This document shows, piece after piece, positions 1 through 7,652 of a DNA stretch of 64,000 nt (the stretch's first letter is position 1; every line of letters begins with the position of its first letter). Location of the stretch: the NCBI GenBank assembly GCA_013177805.1, contig JABLXU010000002.1, positions 62,001-126,000 on the forward strand, written 5' to 3'. Both the position numbers and the translations under genes were made by a program. This DNA comes from Candidatus Omnitrophota bacterium. GTDB lineage: Bacteria > Hinthialibacterota > Hinthialibacteria > Hinthialibacterales > Hinthialibacteraceae. The notes beneath the pieces were generated by a model. It searched no databases. It was not told the DNA's origin and worked only from the letters and a program-made list of their open reading frames with translations.

Positions 1-1
1 C

Positions 2-1159
2 ACGTTCAGCGTGGGAACCACAACCAGCTTAGCCGGGAGTTTAATCGTCACTCTGACGACGGCCTTGCTCATCCACCGCAAAATCCGCCTGCCCTTGGCG
101 CGGATGTTCATTCTGATGGTGTTGGCGGCATGGCCCGTGATCTGGTACCTGGCCGACAATCCCTACAACAGCCATGGGCGGTCGCTTTATAAGGAAGCCT
201 GGGAATCGCCCCATTGGTGGTCGGGGATGGGCGCGCGGCGGTTCAACTGGAAAACCACGCGGGTGATGATCAACGAGGCCCCCCTCACCGGCATCGGATT
301 TGGAAATTACCTGACCGTGCATGAGCACTACCAGGGGATCAACTACGCGAAACAGTGGAACGCGCACGACCGGGATTACGTGATTCCCGTCGATCAGCCT
401 CATTTTCAGCTGCTCGAGACCGCAAGCGAAACCGGACCCCTGGGCGTATTGGTCCTCTTCTGGTTGACGGCGGCCTGGAACCTCGCGGCGTGGCGGCGGC
501 TCAAACAAGCCGCTGCCCCGGATTGGTTCGCGTGGGGAGCCTACGCGGGTGTATGGGTGGCGCTGATCCACACGTTTTCGGACTTCCCGTTCCACTTGCC
601 CGCCAGTTCGATGCAGATCGCGCTGTTGGGTTCGTATCCCGTCACGTCCTTGAAGACTCGTGAATCCCCCAAACGGTCTCTTCCGCCTTGGCTGATCGGA
701 GTGAGCCTGCTTTGCTCGATTCTGGTTGGCGGGGCCGCGATCCTGCAATTCCGGGCGAGTCAATACCTGCGGAATGGTATTGAAAGCCGGGGATTAGAGG
801 CGGTCACGCATCTGGAAGCATCCCGCTCGCTGGATCCCTTCGTCCAGCAAACCCACTACATGCTTGGCGTGTACTATGCATCGATAGGGTGGGACAACAA
901 GGCGGTGAGCGCATTCCATACCGCCATCCGGCTGCAAGAAGACATCTTGGCGCATCAACAGCTCGCCCAGATCTACCTGCGCAAGAACGATTTATCTTCA
1001 GCCATTCAGGAGACCGAGCGGGTGATCGAGCTCAATCCTGTCTTTCCCGGCCGGTATCATGAATTGATCGCGTTACTCAAAAAAGCCGGACGGACCGAGA
1101 ATACCGCCGAACTGGAACGAAAGGCCCGCGATCTGGAAGGGCAATTGCACAAGCCATGA
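2..1159 (+). CDS. O-antigen ligase-like membrane protein with C-terminal TPRs (5' partial)
   Basis: The reading frame is open to the window edge, so the true start lies upstream; the GTG at 11 is only the first possible start codon. The visible part has hydrophobic segments, then a loop with PLTGIGFGNY and HFQLLETASETGPLG, which resembles the periplasmic loop and following helix of Wzy_C/WaaL-type O-antigen ligases. After a last membrane helix (about residues 230-250) there are TPR-like helices (about 265-375) with the pattern of paired Ala/Leu helices and ELNP. Such ligase-TPR fusions are common in Gram-negative bacteria; they join lipid-linked glycan to lipid A, S-layer or proteins. The next genes are membrane glycosyltransferases on the other strand, which supports an envelope glycan role. 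The substrate cannot be read from the sequence. Confidence 0.75.
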   Translation, partial: TFSVGTTTSLAGSLIVTLTTALLIHRKIRLPLARMFILMVLAAWPVIWYLADNPYNSHGRSLYKEAWESPHWWSGMGARRFNWKTTRVMINEAPLTGIGFGNYLTVHEHYQGINYAKQWNAHDRDYVIPVDQPHFQLLETASETGPLGVLVLFWLTAAWNLAAWRRLKQAAAPDWFAWGAYAGVWVALIHTFSDFPFHLPASSMQIALLGSYPVTSLKTRESPKRSLPPWLIGVSLLCSILVGGAAILQFRASQYLRNGIESRGLEAVTHLEASRSLDPFVQQTHYMLGVYYASIGWDNKAVSAFHTAIRLQEDILAHQQLAQIYLRKNDLSSAIQETERVIELNPVFPGRYHELIALLKKAGRTENTAELERKARDLEGQLHKP

Positions 1160-1271
1160 GTTTCATTTCCCGCACCCGGCCTTTTCCCCGAGGGAGAAGA
1201 CCGGGGTAGCGGGATTTTACGATGCAATGAATCACCCTGAGGGGATTCATGTGAGTCGCGATGCATTTTCC

Positions 1272-2972
1272 TTACGGCCGTATTTCCGGCTTCCGCATGT
1301 AAACCTCGATCACCGCGCCGGGGCGGTTCCGGCCCCATAAATTCCGGAAAGGGCTATAGGTGTCTTCCACGTCCGCGGGCTGGGGAGTCCAAGGCCGGAT
1401 AAAGGGTTGAAAGACCCGATCGGGCCGGTCATGGCCCACGAATTCGTGGATGGCCGCGCGGCGTTTTGCGTACGCCTCCGGATAGCGGGCCGTAAAAGGG
1501 GCGAAATTGCTGATCACCATGTAACCCGCGGGAACCTGGGCCAGCGTATCCAGCTGATTCAATTGGTTGGAGGGGAGGCCATCGATACCTACCAGCCGGG
1601 AGTCGAACGGTTTCGTCCACATCCCGGCGACATTGCGGTACACCAGGGGGACGGCGAACTGGTCAGTCCCGATCAACAGGGGGGATCGCTCTTCCGTTAA
1701 AAACCAACGCAGACATTCAATCCGGGTATCGGTTTGACTGAGCAGGTGATTGCTCCGCAGATCCTTGAGCAAGGGCTCGGCTCCGGCGGCCAAAAACAAA
1801 ACGGCCGCGATACGTAAGCCCACGCGCGCATCGCGCATCATTTGAGAAACAAGCGCATAGATCCCCCACGCGGCGAAGAGCGAAATCCACGGCAACGCCG
1901 GTAACGAAAAACGCACAAAAAATAAAGGATGCGCCGCGATCAACATTCCATACAAGACCGGAAACACCACCACGGCCCCCTGTCCTTGCCCAAGCAAAGC
2001 CGCCAGACCGATCCCGGCCAACCCCACGGCCAAGGCACCCTCACTAATCCACGCCGTTTCGATGAATTGGATCAGTGACCAGCGGGTGTCCTGTCCGGTC
2101 CAGGGCTGGGCCGCGGCCTCGCGCAGCAAGGCCATCTCTTGCTGGAAGGTCTGGGGATCGATCAGGGGGAACGGGCAAATCAGGAGAAAGAAAAACCCGG
2201 CCAGCAAGACGATCACGATCCAATCCCGCGTTAAAATCCGTATAGATTCTTCCTTTTTTCGCAGCCAATAGCGGACCCCCCGCAGGAACAACAACGCCAG
2301 GATAACCGGAAAGGCATTGTATTTCACCGCCACGGCCACTCCGCCGCAGGCTGCGGCCGCCCACAACCACCACCGTTTCCCGCTCTGAAACCAATGCCAT
2401 CCCAGCACCATCCCGGTTGTGGTTAGGAGGGCCATGGCGGGATCGTTCACGGCAAAATGGCTTTCCCGGACATTGGCGAACGAGACCGCCGTCAGCCACG
2501 CGGCCCCCACCGCATACCACGCCGGAAGCATTTCCCGGGTCAAGAAAAACACCGCCACGGCAGTTAATGCCCCCAACGCCGCGGACAACACCCGGGCTCC
2601 GGCCACCAGGTCGAACGGACGGTAGAGATACGTGACTTCCACGTTCCAAGACGGCTTCAACTGGATGGGATCGACGTTCAACCATAGCGGGACTTCCACC
2701 GGCTGATGGATCTGAAGCCAAAGAGGGAACCACGCCGCGTTGAGATACGAAAAGCCCGGCGGATTGCGGAAATACTTGGGATTCCACTGGCCGCGGTGGC
2801 ATTCGGCGCCGGCGGATACGTATTTCCACTCATCGGGATGCAGGCGGAAAGGCAGCCCCCAATAGGAACCGTCAACCCGCAACCCAAAGGCCACAAGAAA
2901 CACCCCGGCGAGGGCCGCGGCCGGCCACGCGATGGAGAATCGAGACCCCGGGGCTTGATAAGAATCAGGCAT
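1272..2972 (-). CDS. GT39/ArnT-like membrane glycosyltransferase
   Basis: About 566 residues, with roughly ten hydrophobic segments. The N-terminal part has a membrane helix followed by an acidic periplasmic loop (FRLHPDEWKY), the usual place of the catalytic Asp/Glu pair in GT-C fold enzymes of the PMT/ArnT (GT39, PMT_2) type, which transfer sugars from polyprenyl-phosphate carriers at the outer face of the inner membrane. I chose the ATG at 2972 (MPDSYQ) because it overlaps the stop of the upstream gene by 8 bases and has AAGGT just upstream; the frame is open 32 codons further up. Translational coupling with the preceding GT87 gene suggests one operon. Acceptor and sugar are unknown. Confidence 0.75.
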   Translation of the reverse strand: MPDSYQAPGSRFSIAWPAAALAGVFLVAFGLRVDGSYWGLPFRLHPDEWKYVSAGAECHRGQWNPKYFRNPPGFSYLNAAWFPLWLQIHQPVEVPLWLNVDPIQLKPSWNVEVTYLYRPFDLVAGARVLSAALGALTAVAVFFLTREMLPAWYAVGAAWLTAVSFANVRESHFAVNDPAMALLTTTGMVLGWHWFQSGKRWWLWAAAACGGVAVAVKYNAFPVILALLFLRGVRYWLRKKEESIRILTRDWIVIVLLAGFFFLLICPFPLIDPQTFQQEMALLREAAAQPWTGQDTRWSLIQFIETAWISEGALAVGLAGIGLAALLGQGQGAVVVFPVLYGMLIAAHPLFFVRFSLPALPWISLFAAWGIYALVSQMMRDARVGLRIAAVLFLAAGAEPLLKDLRSNHLLSQTDTRIECLRWFLTEERSPLLIGTDQFAVPLVYRNVAGMWTKPFDSRLVGIDGLPSNQLNQLDTLAQVPAGYMVISNFAPFTARYPEAYAKRRAAIHEFVGHDRPDRVFQPFIRPWTPQPADVEDTYSPFRNLWGRNRPGAVIEVYMRKPEIRP

Positions 2973-4248
2973 GAAGGACCTTTTTTTGCCGTACGATGGA
3001 CAGACTCCAAAGACAGACCGCGGAAAGGCACGAGGGACGGCCCAGCAGATCCCGGGTGATCGGATCAAAGGCCAGATAACTCAACCAACCCGCCAGGTTG
3101 ACTGTATTAGCGGCTACCGTAAAGGCCAGAATCCACAAAGCGGGTTTGCCGGGATTCTGTTTCAAATCCGCGAACAACAAAACCACCGCCGGGAAAAGGT
3201 ACACAAAATCATACAGCCGCACAACCGGGGACAATACAATCAAGGCAGCGAGCAACGAAGCCATGTGCAAGCGCCAAGTCCGTGCATTCAAGGGGCGCCA
3301 CATCCCCCATAACGTCACCATCCCCGCCAAAAGGGCAAAGCCCCGGGCGATTCGATGGCTCACCCTGATATCCGCGTAAGCCTCCGGCCGCAGCCATCCC
3401 CACGGTTCGCCCAATCGCACACGTAAAAAAGTACCCATGAGCGAGTGATTGACCGGATGGTTCTCACCCAGGGCGACATGGGGTAAAACCCGGCTGAAGT
3501 ACAAAACGTTTAGCTCCCATCCCGACACAAGGATAAGAACGGCAGCCGTCAGCGCGGCGGACACGATCAAAGTCCAACGGCGCTGCAGCACCCATAATAA
3601 AATGAACCAGATGGGCGAGATTTTCAGCAGCACCGCCATCCCCAGGAACACACCGGCCCGGATATCCCGCCGGTGAAAGGCGAAGATCCCATGCCCGATC
3701 ACCAGGAGCATCACCAAGGGAGTCACCTGTCCAGCCCAGCCGGCAAAGAAGGCCGGAGCCCAGTAGGCGGCAAGCAATCCCAACAAAAACAATTCGCGGA
3801 GGTTCAACCATTGTTGTTGATACGCCAAGCGGAAGAGCCACCCGATGCCGCCGATGTAAGCCAGCACCAGAACGATACCCCACCCCTTGGCAGCCAGGGG
3901 GAACGGAAGATACGTCACGGGTTGAAGCATCCAGGCCAGCAAAGGGGGATACAAATAGTATTTCGTAGGGTAAGGATTGGGAACGCCGCCGATGGACACG
4001 CCGGCCAGCACATTGTCATGGATCAAAGGCCAGGGATCGGAAGGATAGACCGGCCGGCCGGCAGCCAACGATTGGGCAGCCGCATAATACGCTGTAAAAT
4101 CGGGACTTCCGGAATCCCAATTCAGGAACAGGACGCCTGCCAGGAATTGATACGCCGTGTATCCGGTCACCGCCACTGCCAACGCCCATCCATAGCGTGG
4201 ATCCAGCGTGGCGCTGAGGAAGACGCGGCCCGTACGCCATCCGTTCAT
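2965..4248 (-). CDS. GT87 (DUF2029) family membrane glycosyltransferase
   Basis: A 427-residue polytopic membrane protein. After a first helix (about 17-42) it has the loop GSPDFTAYYAAAQSLAAGRPVY, here split as SPDFTAYY plus a GRPVY sequence, which is the hallmark region of the DUF2029/GT87 family (polyprenyl-phosphate-mannose-dependent mannosyltransferases and relatives). About nine more hydrophobic segments follow. Its 3' end overlaps the start of the GT39-like gene by 8 bases, so both are probably cotranscribed. A TATAAT-like hexamer lies about 10 bases upstream of the start codon on the minus strand (near 4262-4267) but has no convincing -35 partner. Family assignment is good; donor and acceptor are not known. 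Confidence 0.8.
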   Translation of the reverse strand: MNGWRTGRVFLSATLDPRYGWALAVAVTGYTAYQFLAGVLFLNWDSGSPDFTAYYAAAQSLAAGRPVYPSDPWPLIHDNVLAGVSIGGVPNPYPTKYYLYPPLLAWMLQPVTYLPFPLAAKGWGIVLVLAYIGGIGWLFRLAYQQQWLNLRELFLLGLLAAYWAPAFFAGWAGQVTPLVMLLVIGHGIFAFHRRDIRAGVFLGMAVLLKISPIWFILLWVLQRRWTLIVSAALTAAVLILVSGWELNVLYFSRVLPHVALGENHPVNHSLMGTFLRVRLGEPWGWLRPEAYADIRVSHRIARGFALLAGMVTLWGMWRPLNARTWRLHMASLLAALIVLSPVVRLYDFVYLFPAVVLLFADLKQNPGKPALWILAFTVAANTVNLAGWLSYLAFDPITRDLLGRPSCLSAVCLWSLSIVRQKKVLHA

Positions 4249-4370
4249 TCTCTGCTATAAATTATAAAATATTATGCTTAATGAATGGGAAAATCCTCCC
4301 GGCTGCCGCAGATCCGGATCAGGCACCATTATACGTCTTCAATCCCTTAAAAAATATGAAAGCCGCAATA

Positions 4371-4400
4371 ATAAAAAGCCGCGCCCCCTAAGGCGCGGCT
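4371..4400 (-). terminator. Rho-independent terminator after the 251-residue gene
   Basis: A perfect 9-bp stem (AGCCGCGCC at 4377-4385 pairing with GGCGCGGCT at 4392-4400) with a 6-base loop. On the minus strand it is followed by a T-rich tract (complement of 4371-4377), so it ends transcription of the gene at 4427-5182 and separates it from the glycosyltransferase operon. Confidence 0.85.
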
Positions 4401-4426
4401 CTTGATAGGAGTACGTCATGGAATCC

Positions 4427-5182
4427 TCATTCATAGATGAAATGGGGCAGATTGTTGTTGGTGGACTTTTTACGATGGGTGCGCGTATCCACCTTGCCAT
4501 AGGGAACATCCAGGTACGCTGAGGCGATAAAAACGTCTTCCTTCGAGAAACCCAGCGCTTCGTACGACGTGCGCAGGATTTCCAACGTCTCGTCCACCGT
4601 GCGCCGGTTCGGGAAAATCTCTTCCTGTTGCAGGCACTGCTTGATTAAAGCCTGCTTGTTGAGCACATACCCGCAGGTAATGAAGACTTCCGCCACGCCC
4701 AAGAGACGGTTACGCGTGACCGCGTCTTCTTCGCACATCACCGCTTCCCGCAACGGGCGCAGATATTGAATCCGGCCCTCGGTGGTGGCGGGATCGCTCT
4801 TGCGGGCGATATCCGCGTCGGTGGCGTCGCGCGCTTGCTGCATCAAATACTGCAGATCTTTTTCGGTCAACGCTTGCCGGCGCCGCGCGGTCCGTTCCAG
4901 GGCCATTTCCGTGGCCCGGCGCAGCAGCAGCGGGCTGATCCGTTGGCCGTGGGTGCGGCGGTAGAGCAGACGGTATCCCTTGGTCACCGCGCGCATATAC
5001 TCCACGGCTTCGTTCAACGTGAGGCCCGGTTGGCGGTTGACAAACCGCCGGGCGGTTTCCGGCGCCATACCCCATTCTTGTACCAGATGATTTTCAATCG
5101 CTTCGCGATTGCCACGGGAGGAGGTTTCGACTTTCTTCTCAGTTGATTCCATCGACTGCAACACAATCTTTCGCGATTCCAT
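4427..5182 (-). CDS. Hypothetical helical cytoplasmic protein (251 aa)
   Basis: No family recognised. The protein is highly charged, predicted mostly helical, with no signal peptide or membrane segment. A segment of about residues 25-70 (GMAPETARRFVNRQPGLTLN onward) could be a small helical DNA- or protein-binding domain. A central Arg-rich stretch (about 85-105) precedes acidic helices, and the C terminus (from about 230) is basic and Asn-rich. The start is well supported by TTAGGAG four bases before the ATG, and a strong terminator follows the gene, so it is probably a single-gene transcription unit. Function unknown. Confidence 0.6.
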   Translation of the reverse strand: MESRKIVLQSMESTEKKVETSSRGNREAIENHLVQEWGMAPETARRFVNRQPGLTLNEAVEYMRAVTKGYRLLYRRTHGQRISPLLLRRATEMALERTARRRQALTEKDLQYLMQQARDATDADIARKSDPATTEGRIQYLRPLREAVMCEEDAVTRNRLLGVAEVFITCGYVLNKQALIKQCLQQEEIFPNRRTVDETLEILRTSYEALGFSKEDVFIASAYLDVPYGKVDTRTHRKKSTNNNLPHFIYE

Positions 5183-5407
5183 CAGCGGCTCCTAAGCCAC
5201 AGCCGGCAGGAAACTTGAAAGATACTCCTTTCTAACCTGGATTGGATATCCAGGAATATTTACCTGATCAAGGTTCTAACACCCAAGAAAAGAGATGAAA
5301 CCACTCCCATCCCTTTTCACTTGAATTCAATAACGTACGACCGGCTCTTCCGTCTACGCTCCAAGACGAATAGACGCGCCAGAATCAAGGAATGCGGACA
5401 GGCAAGA

Positions 5408-5776
5408 TCAATCCCGCTTTACCAAGAAGCCAGACACGTTGTTCCGTTCCACCGCCCAGGATGGCTGCTGCCCCAGAAGGAATTCCGCCACCAAGGCGAC
5501 TGAACGTTTTACCCCGCGAGTCTTGATTGGATCCGTGGAAGGGTCGAGGTGGACGGTCAGTTTGCGGTCCGCCTCGCTTTTCGAAATCCGAATGTAGAAC
5601 GATTGCGAATGCCCTTCCTCAACCACCACTGTCCACAAAAGGGCTTTCCGGCCTTGCCGTTCTACATAAATCTCCTCGACCTTAATTAACCACTCGCCGC
5701 TCTCTTCCACCAGGGGGCTCAGGATTTCTGCCAGGTTGATTTCTTCAACATCCCCCTTCAACACCACGTGTGGCAA
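5408..5776 (-). CDS. Hypothetical small protein (122 aa)
   Basis: A small soluble protein with alternating beta-strand-like hydrophobic patterns (WLIKVEEIYVERQGRKALLW) and a C-terminal helix. No recognised domain. The start is probably the TTG at 5776, which has AAGGA 8 bases upstream; a GTG at 5767 is an alternative. It is codirectional with the 251-residue gene but separated by about 225 bases, so the two need not be cotranscribed. Codon pattern and length suggest a real gene, but this rests on the open frame and the ribosome site only. Confidence 0.45.
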   Translation of the reverse strand: MPHVVLKGDVEEINLAEILSPLVEESGEWLIKVEEIYVERQGRKALLWTVVVEEGHSQSFYIRISKSEADRKLTVHLDPSTDPIKTRGVKRSVALVAEFLLGQQPSWAVERNNVSGFLVKRD

Positions 5777-6675
5777 TGCCTCATTCCTTTACTCTATTAA
5801 AGGATAATCACTTGACACTCCTCAGAGACGCAAAATTCAAACCCACATCTTTCCACAACAATAGCAGGACATGGATACGACCCCTCCCCGCCCTGCTGTT
5901 GTCTCAATACGCCATGATGCAACATCACTCGTTGGATGCTCAAATCGAAATTTGGATTCTATGGGAGAGTTTATACATCTTTCACGAATCGTCAAGAGAT
6001 TTTTTTCAGAATTTAACAAGCCAGGGGTGCCGCGGTCATCGGCCGATGATCGGTTACCTGAAATAAGTTAAATATTATCAAAATACTAAATTATCCCATT
6101 TTTCTACTTTCTCTCCGCATCTTTTACTTTCTCACCTTGCATGGACAAACGTCCAATAACGTTTCGTGACACCGATTAAAATTATTTTACTAATAATTAT
6201 ACTTAGATAATCGTGGCTAACTTCTTAAAATTCAATCCAATTCAAATAAACCGATATCGGAAGGACAAAGGTTCCCGCAGATAAGGGATATTTTTTCAAA
6301 GATTGAATCTCTCGATTCTTTTATAATTTATACATCTTATCAACATTCAAGCCCGGAGGAGAATCCTTTCAGGCGAATGACCTCACATCCGTGCATCTAT
6401 ATCAAATGGATATGAGAGCAGCAAAAATATTCCCAAAAATATTTCCCAAAAATATTCCTTGTATATGATAGCATCTATTTTCGTCATCAAGAAAATATAC
6501 TTGACATACCATATTTTCAGCCGAGTTCAGCAAGCCGGCAGAGTTCTAATACGTCCGATCCAGCGGCAGACAGTTCCCGCGGCGGCTTCGGCAACCGGCC
6601 ATTCTCTTCCACGCCTACCCGGAACGGCAAAACAAGGTACGATAATCAATATACCTGGGATGAAATCAGAAGCAT
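5777..6675. other. AT-rich intergenic region (about 900 bp)
   Basis: No convincing gene is seen. The DNA is clearly more AT-rich than the flanks, especially 6060-6520, with runs of A and T. Short open frames on both strands here have unlike-protein composition. It contains a three-copy 12-13 bp tandem repeat (6422-6458) and presumably promoters for the divergent genes on either side, although no consensus pair could be fixed by eye. Confidence 0.5.
6422..6458. repeat. Three tandem copies of a 12-13 bp AT-rich repeat
   Basis: CAAAAATATTCC occurs at 6422-6433, as CAAAAATATTTCC at 6434-6446, and again at 6447-6458. It lies about 220 bases upstream of the radical SAM gene. It could be a regulator-binding iteron or simple slippage; the sequence alone does not decide. 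Confidence 0.7.
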
Positions 6676-7485
6676 ATGGAAACCACCCATCCGAAACCTG
6701 TTTCAACAGTCTATGGCCCGGTTCGATCCTGGCGCGTGGGCTTGTCCTTGGGCATCGACCTGATCCTGGAAACTTCCGTGTGTTCGTTCAATTGTATTTA
6801 CTGCCAGTTGGGCAACATTCAGGTGGTGACTAATCAGAGGAAATTGTTCGTACCCACGGATACGGTCTTACGGGATTTTTTGGCCAGCCGATGGAGGGAA
6901 TCGGATATCATCACTTACAGCGGCAGCGGGGAACCCACGCTGGCTACCAACCTGGGCGAGGTGGCGCGGGAAATCAGCCGGATCACCCCCATTCCTCAAC
7001 TGGTCCTAACCAATGGCGCCTTGTTGCAGGATCCCCAGGTAATCCAGGATTTGCAAGGCGTACACCGGGTTTATGTCAAATTGGACGCGGCCTCTGAGGA
7101 GATGTTCCAGCGGATCAACCGGCCAGCCAACGGGATCACTCTGGCGTCCATTGTGGATCAGGTAAAACGATTCCGGAAAAGATATAAAGGGATGTTGGGC
7201 ATCCAAGTGATGTTCATGCCCCTCAACCGGAACGAGACGGAGCGTCTGGCGGAGATTCTGCGGGACATCCAGCCGGACGAAGTGCAATTGAACACACCCA
7301 CCCGGCCGTATCCCCGGTATTGGCACATTGCCTCGCGGGGAGGCCACACCGAAGCCCTGCGCCCCTACCCCTCCACCCCGCTGCGCACCATTTCCCGCGA
7401 AGAAGCCGCTGCAATCGAAACACGCCTGCGGGATCTTACCGGATTGCCGATCGTTGCCGTAAACAACAACGCACCGGGGAAGTGA
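6676..7485 (+). CDS. Radical SAM protein (COG0731-like Fe-S oxidoreductase)
   Basis: 269 residues. The motif C36-x3-C40-x2-C43 (CSFNCIYC) binds the [4Fe-4S] cluster that cleaves S-adenosylmethionine. It is followed by SGSGEPTL, the glycine-rich SAM-binding segment, and by strands of a radical SAM barrel. The short length, the start near LGIDLILE and the GEPTL motif resemble the COG0731 group related to TYW1, usually annotated only as radical SAM protein. There is no SPASM or other extra domain. No ribosome site is obvious before the ATG at 6676. No neighbouring gene reveals the substrate. Confidence 0.85.
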   Translation: METTHPKPVSTVYGPVRSWRVGLSLGIDLILETSVCSFNCIYCQLGNIQVVTNQRKLFVPTDTVLRDFLASRWRESDIITYSGSGEPTLATNLGEVAREISRITPIPQLVLTNGALLQDPQVIQDLQGVHRVYVKLDAASEEMFQRINRPANGITLASIVDQVKRFRKRYKGMLGIQVMFMPLNRNETERLAEILRDIQPDEVQLNTPTRPYPRYWHIASRGGHTEALRPYPSTPLRTISREEAAAIETRLRDLTGLPIVAVNNNAPGK

Positions 7486-7652
7486 CTCAGTAATTTAAAA
7501 AGATCAATCTTATAAAAATTGTAATTTTCCATCTGGTTGCCGGTGGAGAATATATCTCTATCGGCTTCTTTCTATCCATTTCGCCCATCCCTAATTTGCC
7601 GTATCTTGGTATATCACAATCACCAGACGTACGAGTGATGGGGAGAATACAC

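Noticed and set aside
5770..6066. 98-codon plus-strand frame upstream of AT-rich region
   Set aside because: No ribosome site and unusual His/Phe-rich composition.
6459..6833. 124-codon plus-strand frame
   Set aside because: Overlaps the radical SAM gene in another frame and begins in the AT-rich repeat; no protein-like features.
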